Notes under the pieces: generated by a model | What the model was told of the DNA's origin: nothing | Seen by the model: only the letters and a program-made list of their open reading frames with translations | Database searches by the model: none | Made by a program: the position numbers and the translations under genes | In this document: positions 44,987 to 53,357 of the stretch, piece by piece | Layout: each line of letters opens with the position of its first letter | How positions within the stretch are numbered: position 1 is the first letter of the stretch | NCBI RefSeq assembly: GCF_900108945.1 | Contig: NZ_FNYE01000029.1 | Span: 35,468-99,467, forward strand | Source of the DNA: Paraburkholderia diazotrophica | GTDB lineage: Bacteria; Pseudomonadota; Gammaproteobacteria; Burkholderiales; Burkholderiaceae | Direction of reading: 5' to 3' | Length of the DNA stretch: 64,000 nt

Positions 44987-46660
44987 ATGGAACGGTTCGG
45001 CCCCGGCAAGACGCACAACGTGACCAATCAGGTCCCGCCGCTCGCGAACTACAGCCTGTTTTCGAGCGATGCCGCACTCGCCGCCGCCGTCGATCGCGAA
45101 GGCGCGGCGTGGCATCGCGAGGCGCTCGCCCGCGACGGCGCCGCGCTGACGACACCCGAAATCCTCGCGCTCGCCGATCTCGCGAACCGTCATACGCCCG
45201 AGCTTGCGACCTTCAACCCGCGCGGCGAACGCATCGACGCGCTCGAGTTTCATCCCGCGTGGCACACGCTGCTCGGTCTGCTGCGTCGCGAGGGCCTGCA
45301 CGCGCTGCCGTTTTCCGATCCGCGGCAAGGCGCGATGGTCGCGCGCTGCGCGGGCTATTTCCTGCACGCGCAACTGGAATCCGGCTCGCTCTGTCCGCTG
45401 ACGATGACATTCGCGAGCATCCCCGTATTGCAACTCGAGCCCGCGCTGTTCGCCACGCTGCGCGACAAGCTCTATTCACGCGAACACGATGCGCGCGACG
45501 TGCCGCTCGATCAGAAGACCTCGATGATGGTCGGCATGGGCATGACTGAAAAGCAAGGCGGATCGGATGTGCGCAGCAACCAGACGCAAGCATTCGCGGC
45601 GAACGGCGGCGGACGCGGCGCGGCGTATCGGCTCGTCGGCCACAAATGGTTTTTCTCCGCGCCGCAGTGCGATGCGCATCTCGTGCTCGCGCGCACCGGC
45701 GATCACGCAGGCCTGTCGTGCTTCTTCGTGCCGCGCTTCGCACCCGACGGCAGCAAGAACGCAGTGCGCATCCAGCGGCTGAAGGACAAGCTCGGCAACC
45801 GCTCGAACGCAAGCAGCGAAGTCGAGTTCTTCGATGCCTACGGCCTCATGATCGGCGACGAAGGGCGCGGCGTGCCGACCATCATCGAAATGGCGAACTA
45901 CACGCGGCTCGACTGCGTGATCGGCAGCGCGGCGTTGATGCGCGCCGCGCTCGTGCAGGCGATCCATCACACGCGCCATCGCAGCGCGTTCGGCAAGCAT
46001 CTCGTCGATCAGCCGCTGATGCGCAACGTGCTCGCCGATCTCGCGCTCGAATCGGAGGCGGCGACGGTGCTGTTCATGCGCCTCGCGCGCGCATTCGAAG
46101 ACACGGCGAACGCGCCCGAAGAACGCGCGTGGCGGCGGCTCGTCACGCCCGCCGCGAAGTACTGGGTCTGCAAGCGCACGCTCGAATTCACGGGCGAAGC
46201 GATGGAGGTATGGGGCGGCAACGGCTACGTCGAAGAAGGACCGATGGCGCGCTTCTATCGTGAAGCACCTGTGAATTCGATCTGGGAAGGCTCGGGCAAC
46301 GTGATGTGTCTCGACGTGCTGCGTGCAATGGAACGCGAGCCCGAAGCGGCGCAGGCGTTGCTGGCCGCATGGCGCAAAGAGGCGCACGCGCATCCGGCGC
46401 TGAATGCTGCGATCGAACGGCTGATGAGCGCGCTGACGTCGGCGCCCGAAGCGCGCGAGGCGTCCGCGCGCCGCATCGCGCAGCAAATCGTGCTGATCGC
46501 GCAATCGGTGCTGCTCGCGCAGCATGCGCCGTCGTTCGTCGCCGATGCCTTCATCGCGACACGGCTCGGCGAAGGCTGCGGCGAGAGCGGCCGTGTGTAT
46601 GGCACGCTGCCGTCCGCGTTCGATCATGCGGCGATCGTCGACCGCGCGTTCGCGGGCTGA
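44987..46660 (+). CDS. AidB-like acyl-CoA dehydrogenase family protein
   Basis: A 557-residue flavoprotein of the AidB branch. It shares with E. coli AidB the V-T-N-Q-V-P start region, G-M-G-M-T-E-K-Q-G-G-S-D-V, H-K-W-F-F-S, L-K-D-K-L-G-N-R-S-N-A-S and the N-S-I-W-E-G-S-G-N-V-M-C-L-D-V-L-R motif. The ATG at 44987 has GGAGAC ahead; GTG at 44963 is in frame but lacks a leader. AidB is induced by alkylating agents in E. coli; no Ada box was recognised here, and an ordinary acyl-CoA dehydrogenase role cannot be excluded. The next gene is an aldehyde dehydrogenase 56 bases on, probably co-transcribed. Confidence 0.88.
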   Translation: MERFGPGKTHNVTNQVPPLANYSLFSSDAALAAAVDREGAAWHREALARDGAALTTPEILALADLANRHTPELATFNPRGERIDALEFHPAWHTLLGLLRREGLHALPFSDPRQGAMVARCAGYFLHAQLESGSLCPLTMTFASIPVLQLEPALFATLRDKLYSREHDARDVPLDQKTSMMVGMGMTEKQGGSDVRSNQTQAFAANGGGRGAAYRLVGHKWFFSAPQCDAHLVLARTGDHAGLSCFFVPRFAPDGSKNAVRIQRLKDKLGNRSNASSEVEFFDAYGLMIGDEGRGVPTIIEMANYTRLDCVIGSAALMRAALVQAIHHTRHRSAFGKHLVDQPLMRNVLADLALESEAATVLFMRLARAFEDTANAPEERAWRRLVTPAAKYWVCKRTLEFTGEAMEVWGGNGYVEEGPMARFYREAPVNSIWEGSGNVMCLDVLRAMEREPEAAQALLAAWRKEAHAHPALNAAIERLMSALTSAPEAREASARRIAQQIVLIAQSVLLAQHAPSFVADAFIATRLGEGCGESGRVYGTLPSAFDHAAIVDRAFAG

Positions 46661-46716
46661 CTGCGCGGCACGACGCGCGCGACACAGAACAACACACAGA
46701 ACACGAGAGACGAACG

Positions 46717-48135
46717 ATGAAAAACGACCTGCCGGAAGTCGCAGCACTCGAAGGCCTGTTGCGCGAACAACGGACCGCGTATCTGCGCGCGCCGTATCCG
46801 TCGTGGGATCAGCGCGCCGCGCATCTGAGGGCGTTGCGCGATGTGCTGCTCGACAATCGCGATGCACTCGCGGACGCGATGAATGTCGACTTCGGCAATC
46901 GCGCAAAAGAAGAAATCCTGCTGGCCGAGTTTCTGCTCGTGAAAGAGGAGATCGACGGCGCGCTGCGTAACGGCAAACGCTGGATGACAGCGCAACGGCG
47001 CGCGACGAATAAATGGCTGTTGCCCGCGCGCGCGAAGATCGTGCCGCAACCACTCGGCGTGGTGGGGATCATCGTGCCGTGGAATTATCCCGTGCTGCTC
47101 GCGGCCGGTCCGCTCATCAGCGCGCTCACGGCGGGCAACCGCGCGATCGTGAAGATGTCGGAGCTGACGCCGCGCACGTCGATGCTCTTCGAACAGCTGA
47201 TCGCACAAACCTTCGCGCGCGATCACGTCGCCGTCGTCAATGGCGATGCAAAGCTCGCCGCTGCATTCAGCGCGCAGCCGTTCGATCATCTGCTGTTCAC
47301 CGGCTCGACGAAGGTCGGCCATGATGTGATGCGCGCCGCCGCCGAGCATCTGACGCCCGTGACGCTCGAGCTTGGCGGCAAGTCGCCTGCGATCGTCGGG
47401 CCGGGTGCGCGCTTCGACTATGCCGTCGACAGCATCGTCGCGGGCAAGACGCTCAACGCCGGGCAGGCATGCATCGCGCCGGATTACGTGCTCGTGCCGC
47501 GCGGCAAGGAACAGGCGTTCATCGAACGGGCGCGCGTGCGCATGGCACACCTGTATCCGGATTTCGCGCGCAACCGCGATTACACGTCGATCATTTCGCC
47601 GCGCCATTTCGCGCGGCTGCAACGTCTCGCCGACGAAGCGCGCGAACAGGGCGCGCAACTGCACGCGCTCACCGATTCGACGGCCGATGCGAACACGCGC
47701 CGCTTTCCGCCCGTCGCCGTGACTCATGCAGCCGACGCATCCATGCTGATGCAGGAAGAGATTTTCGGTCCGCTGCTGCCCGTCGTTCCCTACGATTCGA
47801 TCGACGACGCGATTCGCTATGTCAACGCGCGGCCGCGTCCGCTGTCGTTGTATCTGTACGAAGAGGACAAGGCCACGATCGCGCGCGTCACGCACGAAAC
47901 GATCGCGGGCGGCATGTCCGTCAACGAGACGTTGATGCACCTCGCTTGCGAGAGCCTGCCGTTCGGCGGCGTCGGCGCAAGCGGCATGGGCGCGTATCAC
48001 GGATATGAGGGCTTCGTCACGTTCTCGAAGATGAAGCCGGTTTTCACGCAGTCGCGCTTCAATGGGCGCGAATTGATCGCGCCGCCATACGGCAAGCGCG
48101 TGCGGGCACTGCTTGCATTGATGATGCGGCACTGA
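46717..48135 (+). CDS. coniferyl-aldehyde-dehydrogenase-like aldehyde dehydrogenase
   Basis: A 472-residue NAD(P)-dependent aldehyde dehydrogenase of the short class-3 / coniferyl aldehyde type. The active-site Glu lies in L-E-L-G-G-K-S-P and the catalytic Cys in G-Q-A-C-I-A-P-D-Y. Other visible motifs are V-P-W-N-Y-P and F-T-G-S-T-K-V-G. The ATG at 46717 is chosen because the conserved part starts there; the open frame runs back into the AidB-like gene. Its real substrate, such as a fatty or aromatic aldehyde, is not known. It ends 32 bases before the convergent flagellar genes. Confidence 0.9.
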   Translation: MKNDLPEVAALEGLLREQRTAYLRAPYPSWDQRAAHLRALRDVLLDNRDALADAMNVDFGNRAKEEILLAEFLLVKEEIDGALRNGKRWMTAQRRATNKWLLPARAKIVPQPLGVVGIIVPWNYPVLLAAGPLISALTAGNRAIVKMSELTPRTSMLFEQLIAQTFARDHVAVVNGDAKLAAAFSAQPFDHLLFTGSTKVGHDVMRAAAEHLTPVTLELGGKSPAIVGPGARFDYAVDSIVAGKTLNAGQACIAPDYVLVPRGKEQAFIERARVRMAHLYPDFARNRDYTSIISPRHFARLQRLADEAREQGAQLHALTDSTADANTRRFPPVAVTHAADASMLMQEEIFGPLLPVVPYDSIDDAIRYVNARPRPLSLYLYEEDKATIARVTHETIAGGMSVNETLMHLACESLPFGGVGASGMGAYHGYEGFVTFSKMKPVFTQSRFNGRELIAPPYGKRVRALLALMMRH

Positions 48136-48167
48136 GGCCCAGTCGTGGCCGCTGTTTTCCTGTGCGG

Positions 48168-48500
48168 CTACCGTGCCGCTTCCGATGGCGGCGTCGCGGA
48201 AACGGTGAGTTCGGTGGACGGCGCGTCGTCGGCCGCGCCGCTTTCGAGCCGATGCAGCCAGGCCAGCAGTTCCGCAACGGCCTGATACAACTGCGGCGGA
48301 ATGCGCGAGTTGAGATCGACCTGCATCAGCAGCGACACCATCTCCGGTGCTTCGTGCACATACAGTCCCGCTTCCTTCGCGCGCTGCACGATCATCTCGG
48401 CGACGAGCCCGTAGCCCTTCGCGATGACACGCGGCGCTTCGTCGTGACCGTGCGAATCGTAGACCAGCGCCGCCGCGCTCCTGCGATGGGTGCGGCTCAT
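48168..48500 (-). CDS. free-standing FlhB C-terminal-domain protein (FhlB/EscU-like)
   Basis: A 110-residue protein matching the FlhB/EscU cytoplasmic domain after its cleavage site: A-L-V-Y-D, A-P-R-V-I-A-K-G-Y-G, V-H-E-A-P-E-M, and I-P-P-Q-L-Y-Q-A-V-A-E-L-L-A-W. The self-cleaving N-P-T-H motif is missing, replaced by a short basic leader, and there are no membrane helices. It overlaps the fliK2 stop by four bases and is the last gene of fliS-fliT-fliK2. In full FlhB this domain switches substrate class during hook completion; free copies of it exist in several bacteria with unclear roles. Confidence 0.88.
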   Translation of the reverse strand: MSRTHRRSAAALVYDSHGHDEAPRVIAKGYGLVAEMIVQRAKEAGLYVHEAPEMVSLLMQVDLNSRIPPQLYQAVAELLAWLHRLESGAADDAPSTELTVSATPPSEAAR

Positions 48501-49909
48501 TGCAGCTCCCAGTCGAAGTTGTCGTCGGCGGCGTCGTGCGAATGCGGCTTGCCCGCCGGCGCGTCCGTCGAGCGCGTGTCCGTCGACCTCGCATACGCCG
48601 ATGCCGCAGCGGCCGCCGCAGCCGCGCCGCCCGCAAGCGCATTCCCGCCGATCTCGCGGATCGACAGCCCGCTCAGCTCGATGCCCGCTTGCGCAAGCCG
48701 TTGCCGGAACGCGTCGCCCTGCGCCGACAGACGCGCCGCGCCGCCCGGGCTCGCGAGCACGCGCGCGACGAGCCGCGTGCCCGTCAGCGTGAGTTCGGCG
48801 TCGACGGTGCCGAGCGTCGGCAGCGACAGCGTGAGGCGCGTGCGCCACGGATATTCGTCGTCGGCGGAAGAAGCGCCGCTGCCGCCGCGCCGCCATTCGT
48901 CGCCTTCCTGCTCGATCGTCCAGTCGAGCCGCGCGCCGGGCCATGCCTCGCCCGTCCAGCGGAACTGCCCCGTCGCGAGCAGATCGAGCTGCTGGCGCAC
49001 GAGCGGAATCGTCGCGGGATGCAGCGCCGCCGCCATCGACTGCGGCTGACGCCCGTTGCTGTCGTCGATGCCCGCTGCACTGGCCGAAGCCGCATGTGGC
49101 GCCGCGTGCTCGTCCGTCATGTCGATGATGTCGTGCGTCGCCATGTCGAACGTCGTGAAGCGCGCCGACTGCGCATGCGGACCATCGGGCGCGCCGCGCG
49201 CAGCGAAATTCGCCGAAGCCGCCGCGCCCGAACCCGCGCCGCTCGCCGGATGGCCTTGCGTCCACGACAGCGGATCGTCGGCGTCGTGGCTCCAGTCGAG
49301 CGGCAACTGCGACGCCATGTCGGCAAGATGATTCTGCGGCTCGGCGGCGAGCGATTCGACGGGCCTTTGCCCCGAGAGCCACTGCGCGAGATGCGATTCG
49401 TAGAAGAGCCCGCTTTCGTCGACGGTGCGCATGAGCGCCGCCGCGAGTTCGGCAACGGGCACGGGCGCCGCGACGACATTCGATGCCGCGTTCGATCCCT
49501 GCGCCGCGTTCGCGCCTTCGCCTTTCGCGCCTTGCATTGACGCCGCATTCCCCGCCGCGTTCGCCACAGCGGAAGCGCCCGATGCGCCCGTCCCCGCATC
49601 GAACAACGGCAATGGCGCGACATCGATAGCGGGCGCGGCGGGCCACACGGGCGCCTGGCCGACGAGCGCGGGCGTCGCCTCGCCGCCCGAGCGCGTGATG
49701 GCGTCGAGCGTCAGCGCGACGGCGGACAATGCCGTCTGCGCGGAAGCGGGCAAAGGCGCGGGCGTGGCCGCAACGGGCGTGGCAGGTGTTCTGACGTTGA
49801 GCGACGCGTCCGCTTGCGAGGCCGTCGCACTGGCGCGCGCGCCGACGGAAAGGAGGCTGTCGATGCGGCTAGCCAGCAGCGTTGCCACCGCCGAGTCGAT
49901 TCCGTTCAT
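48497..49909 (-). CDS. second FliK-like hook-length-control protein
   Basis: A 470-residue Ala/Ser-rich protein. The C-terminal part (about 330-440) resembles the globular Flg_hook domain: a beta-rich W-R-T-R-L-T-L-S-L-P-T-L-G-T-V-D-A-E-L-T-L-T stretch, then L-A-Q-A-G-I-E-L-S. The N-terminal two thirds are low-complexity, as in FliK rulers. Start at 49909 with AGGAAG ahead. A canonical FliK is encoded in the fliF cluster at 57174, so this is an additional one. It is translationally coupled to the FlhB-C gene. Confidence 0.8.
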   Translation of the reverse strand: MNGIDSAVATLLASRIDSLLSVGARASATASQADASLNVRTPATPVAATPAPLPASAQTALSAVALTLDAITRSGGEATPALVGQAPVWPAAPAIDVAPLPLFDAGTGASGASAVANAAGNAASMQGAKGEGANAAQGSNAASNVVAAPVPVAELAAALMRTVDESGLFYESHLAQWLSGQRPVESLAAEPQNHLADMASQLPLDWSHDADDPLSWTQGHPASGAGSGAAASANFAARGAPDGPHAQSARFTTFDMATHDIIDMTDEHAAPHAASASAAGIDDSNGRQPQSMAAALHPATIPLVRQQLDLLATGQFRWTGEAWPGARLDWTIEQEGDEWRRGGSGASSADDEYPWRTRLTLSLPTLGTVDAELTLTGTRLVARVLASPGGAARLSAQGDAFRQRLAQAGIELSGLSIREIGGNALAGGAAAAAAAASAYARSTDTRSTDAPAGKPHSHDAADDNFDWELQ

Positions 49910-50008
49910 GCCCGCTTCCTTTCGCGTCTTGACGATGCGTGGCCGCTAGCGGCGCGTGCGCCCATGCGGCTCATGTTGGACCGTGTTACTGGACCGGAAA
50001 AAAAGCGC

Positions 50009-50338
50009 TCAGCGCGCCTGGTAGAGTTCCTTCAATACGATCGCGGGGCGGCCTGGCGCAAAGAGCGCCTGCAGCTTCGCCATGCGCGGATTCGCCAGAT
50101 CGCGGACCGTTGCGTCGTTGGCGAGAATCTGACGGATCAGATCGAACTTGCGCGCGCGGTCGTCCTCGGACAGCCGCACGGACGATTCAGCGTTCTTCAG
50201 CGCGTCGACGAGATGACGGTAGTCGTCCTGCAACAGGACGAGATCGTTCCACGCGGCGTTTCGCGCCGCCACCACCATCCGCACCGAAATCACTGCAATT
50301 GCCTCGTAGCGGGCAAGATATTCTTCGTTCGAATTCAT
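50009..50338 (-). CDS. fliT: flagellar chaperone FliT-like
   Basis: A 109-residue helical protein with F-liT-like layout: an N-terminal helical Y-L-A-R-Y-E-A-I-A-V region, a central L-L-Q-D-D-Y and a C-terminal charged tail. FliT family proteins hold the filament cap FliD and, in enterics, tune FlhDC. It overlaps the fliS stop by four bases. The family is weakly conserved, so the call relies partly on position behind fliS. Confidence 0.82.
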   Translation of the reverse strand: MNSNEEYLARYEAIAVISVRMVVAARNAAWNDLVLLQDDYRHLVDALKNAESSVRLSEDDRARKFDLIRQILANDATVRDLANPRMAKLQALFAPGRPAIVLKELYQAR

Positions 50339-50769
50339 CTCATGCTTTCCGCGGACGACTGCGTCGCCATCCGCGCGATCTCCGGCGCGATTCCGAGCCA
50401 GGCTTCCTCGAGTGTCGCCAGCAAGCCGTCGACTTCGACGAGCATTGCTTCGCTTTGCTTGATGTTCGCCTCGAGCAGTCGCCGCGTCATGTACGAATAG
50501 AGCGCATCCAGACGACCCGCGATTTCGCCGCCCGCTTCCAGGTTGAGCGCGGCTTGCAATCCCTCGCCGATGATCCTGATCGCCTTGGTGATCGCCAGCC
50601 CGCGCCCCGGAATATCGCCCTGCTGCAGATGCATGCGGGCCTGCGCGATTGCCTGACGCGCGCCCTGATACAGCATCACGATCAGACGGTGCGGGCTCGC
50701 GCCCATCGCTCCTGTCTCCAGGCCGACGCGAGCGTAGGCGTTGGCTCCAGAGTGTCCCGGGGAAAACAT
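50335..50769 (-). CDS. fliS: flagellar export chaperone FliS
   Basis: A 144-residue cytoplasmic chaperone that keeps flagellin unfolded for export. The family features A-Y-A-R-V-G-L-E-T and P-H-R-L-I-V-M-L-Y-Q-G-A are clear. The ATG at 50769 is preceded by AGGAGG; the open frame upstream to 50877 is not conserved. A near-consensus sigma-28 promoter lies about 110 bases ahead. fliT overlaps its end by four bases. Confidence 0.95.
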   Translation of the reverse strand: MFSPGHSGANAYARVGLETGAMGASPHRLIVMLYQGARQAIAQARMHLQQGDIPGRGLAITKAIRIIGEGLQAALNLEAGGEIAGRLDALYSYMTRRLLEANIKQSEAMLVEVDGLLATLEEAWLGIAPEIARMATQSSAESMR

Positions 50770-50879
50770 CGGCGCTCCTCCTGAATTGCAGATGACGATC
50801 GATACGACAGCGGCAGGCTTGCCGGGAAACGTGCTGCATCGGCGTGCAGCCCGCCATCCGGCCAGCCCTTGTACCAAGG

Positions 50880-50906
50880 TTATCGGATCGTACGAATAAA
50901 GCTTTA
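50880..50906 (-). promoter_or_regulatory. sigma-28 (FliA) promoter of fliS
   Basis: Reading leftward, TAAAGCTT (50906-50899), 11 bases, then TCCGATAA (50887-50880). The FliA consensus is TAAAGTTT-N11-GCCGATAA, so 14 of 16 bases fit with the exact spacing. It points at fliS 110 bases away, so fliS-fliT-fliK2-fhlB would be late class genes. Confidence 0.82.
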
Positions 50907-51004
50907 GGCCGCCGAAAGGAAGCGTCAGAAACGAGAGGCAGCCCGGCGGGGCGCCTGTGTGCCGTCGCGCGGCAGTACGGCGGCTGCCGGCCGCGAGCGC
51001 CGCT

Positions 51005-51340
51005 TCAGACGGACATCTGCATGATCTCGTTGTAGGCCGACACGAGCTTGTTGCGCACCTGCAGGCCGAACTGGAAGCCGACGTTGGCCTTCTGCATGTC
51101 CACCATCACGTCGTTCAGCGACACGTTCGGCGCGCCGATCTCAAATGCATGAGCCTCGCCGACCGCGTTCTGCTGGTCGTTGCTGATCTTGTCGATCGAG
51201 GCCTTCAGGGCCGACGCGAAGCCGCCCGCCGTGGCCGCGCCGGACCCGTTCGCGACGGGCGTGCTGCTGCCCGCAGCCTGGGCGGCCATCGACTGCATCT
51301 GCTGTAACGCCGACGTGAGCGGATTGATGGGCACAGTCAT
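51005..51340 (-). CDS. fliE: flagellar hook-basal body complex protein FliE
   Basis: A 111-residue rod-to-MS-ring junction protein. The conserved C-terminal half shows V-S-L-N-D-V-M-V-D-M-Q-K-A and N-K-L-V-S-A-Y-N-E-I-M-Q-M. The N-terminal half is Ala/Ser-rich, as usual. It diverges from fliF with 235 bp between the starts. fliS follows on the same strand after 235 bases with its own promoter. Confidence 0.96.
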   Translation of the reverse strand: MTVPINPLTSALQQMQSMAAQAAGSSTPVANGSGAATAGGFASALKASIDKISNDQQNAVGEAHAFEIGAPNVSLNDVMVDMQKANVGFQFGLQVRNKLVSAYNEIMQMSV

Positions 51341-51575
51341 GTTCTCTCCAGAAGTGGGATGCGGCGAGCATTCGCGCCATGCACCGATTGGACAGGAAGC
51401 ATAGCAGCGGGCCCCTTCCGAAAGCCGCGAAAGTAAGGGGGAAACCCCCCGCTATTCGGAGCATCGGGTTGCCAGCCCATGCGGATAATCCCTAGCGTGA
51501 AAGTCTCTGCCGGTGCGCGCCGCAAGCCGGGGCGCCGCCCGCAGAACTCGAAAGCATTCCGGAGAAACCCGACGC
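51341..51575. promoter_or_regulatory. divergent fliE / fliF control region
   Basis: The 235-base region should hold both promoters. CGCTATT at 51450-51456 matches one half of an FlhDC-type site (AATAGCG on the other strand); the partner half is poor. A GGGGG-AAA-CCCCC triloop hairpin lies just before it. No sigma-54 or sigma-28 element was recognised. Confidence 0.3.
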
Positions 51576-53357
51576 ATGGATTCGTCAGCCAACTCTTTGA
51601 TCAACCCCGACGCCCGCATGGGCCTCGCTGGCGCGCAGCCGGGCACGGCAGGCGCTGCCACGGCCGGTGCAGCGGGCGTCGACCTCGGCGGCACGGGCGG
51701 CGGTGGCTTTCCCACGCGCTTTCCGGGCCTGCCCGCGTCGCTGTCGCAGATGCGCGGCAACCCGCGCGCGCCGCTGATCTTCGCGGTGGCGGTGCTGGTC
51801 GCCGTCATTGCGGGGCTGATCCTCTGGTCGCGCGCGCCGGACTACAAGGTGCTCTACAGCAACGTCTCCGATCAGGACGGCGGCGCAATCGTTGCCGCGC
51901 TCCAGCAGGCGAACGTGCCGTACAAGTTTTCCGACGCGGGCGGCGCGATTCTCGTGCCCGCCGACCAGGTGCATGAAATGCGTCTGCGCCTCGCTTCGCA
52001 GGGCCTGCCCAAGAGCGGCTCGGTCGGCTTCGAGCTGATGGACAACCAGAAGTTCGGTATCAGCCAGTTCGCCGAGCAGGTGAACTATCAGCGCGCGCTG
52101 GAAGGCGAACTGCAGCGCACGATCGAGTCGATCTCGACGGTGAAGACGGCGCGCGTCCATCTGGCGATTCCGAAGCCGACCGTGTTCGTGCGCGACCGCG
52201 AAGCGCCGTCGGCGTCGGTGCTCGTCAATCTGTATCCGGGCCGCATGCTCGACGAAGGCCAGGTCGTCGCGATCACGCATATGGTGGCGTCGGCCGTGCC
52301 CGATCTGCCCGTGCGCAACGTGACGATCATCGATCAGGACGGCAACCTGCTCACGCAGGCGGGCGCCAACGGCAGCGGCCTCGACGCGACGCAGCTGAAG
52401 TACGTGCAGCAGATCGAGCGCAACACGCAGCAGCGCATCGACGCGATCCTCGCGCCGCTGTTCGGCTCAGGCAACGCGCATTCGCAGGTGAGCGCCGACA
52501 TCGATTTCACGAAGGGCGAGCAGACGTCCGAAAACTACGGCCCGAACGCGAACGCGCAGCAGGCCGCGATCCGCAGCCAGCAGACGAGCACGGCCACGGA
52601 GATGACGCAAAGCGGCGCGCAGGGCGTGCCGGGCGCGCTGTCGAACCAGCCGCCGCAGCCGGCGTCGGCGCCCATCGTCGCGAGCGCGAACGGCGCAAGC
52701 GGCGTGACGACGACGCCCGTCAGCGACCGCAAGGATTCGACGACCAACTACGAGCTCGACAAGACCGTGAGCCACACGGAAAAGGCGACGGGCGGCATCA
52801 AGCGCCTGTCCGTGGCGGTGGTGGTGAACTACATGCGCGTCCTCGATGCGAAGGGTCACGCGACGATGCAGCCGGTTCCCGCCGACAAGCTCGCGCAGGT
52901 CACGCAGCTGGTGAAGGATGCGATGGGCTTTGACCAGGCGCGCGGCGACTCCGTCAACGTGGTGAACAGCGCGTTCACGACGATCCCCGACCCCGACGCC
53001 GACCTGCCGTGGTGGCGCACGAAGGACATGATCGCGCTGTACAAGCAGATCGCGACGTATGCGGGCATCGGCGTAGTCGCCTTGTTCCTCTACTTCGTGA
53101 TGGTCAAGCCGGCGCTGCGCCGCGCGTTCCCGCCGCCCGAGCCGCCCCCCGCGTTGCCGTCGCCGGACGAGCCCGTGCTCGACGGCCTGCCGGCCACGGT
53201 CGCGATCGACGCCGAAGAGGAAGAAGGCACGCTGGTCGCACTGGAAAGCGACAAGGCCAGATATGAGCGGAACCTCGAATACGCGCGTCAGATTGCGCGT
53301 CAGGATCCGAAGATCGTTGCAACCGTCGTGAAGAGCTGGGTGTCCGATGAGCACTGA
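51576..53357 (+). CDS. fliF: flagellar MS-ring protein FliF
   Basis: The 593-residue membrane ring protein on which the flagellum is built. The first membrane helix lies near residues 68-88 (I-F-A-V-A-V-L-V-A-V-I-A-G-L-I-L-W), followed by the YscJ-type ring-building motifs (Y-K-V-L-Y-S-N-V-S-D, L-E-G-E-L-Q-R-T-I), the Gly/Ser-rich loop and the second helix (about 490-510). The cytoplasmic C-terminus (D-P-K-I-V-A-T-V-V-K-S-W-V) binds FliG. The ATG at 51576 has GGAGAAA ahead. It overlaps fliG by 11 bases. Confidence 0.97.
   Translation: MDSSANSLINPDARMGLAGAQPGTAGAATAGAAGVDLGGTGGGGFPTRFPGLPASLSQMRGNPRAPLIFAVAVLVAVIAGLILWSRAPDYKVLYSNVSDQDGGAIVAALQQANVPYKFSDAGGAILVPADQVHEMRLRLASQGLPKSGSVGFELMDNQKFGISQFAEQVNYQRALEGELQRTIESISTVKTARVHLAIPKPTVFVRDREAPSASVLVNLYPGRMLDEGQVVAITHMVASAVPDLPVRNVTIIDQDGNLLTQAGANGSGLDATQLKYVQQIERNTQQRIDAILAPLFGSGNAHSQVSADIDFTKGEQTSENYGPNANAQQAAIRSQQTSTATEMTQSGAQGVPGALSNQPPQPASAPIVASANGASGVTTTPVSDRKDSTTNYELDKTVSHTEKATGGIKRLSVAVVVNYMRVLDAKGHATMQPVPADKLAQVTQLVKDAMGFDQARGDSVNVVNSAFTTIPDPDADLPWWRTKDMIALYKQIATYAGIGVVALFLYFVMVKPALRRAFPPPEPPPALPSPDEPVLDGLPATVAIDAEEEEGTLVALESDKARYERNLEYARQIARQDPKIVATVVKSWVSDEH

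Noticed and set aside
46624..48642. Long minus-strand open frame opposite the aldehyde dehydrogenase
   Set aside because: Antisense shadow; its sequence carries no domain, and the true minus-strand gene at 48168 is in another frame.
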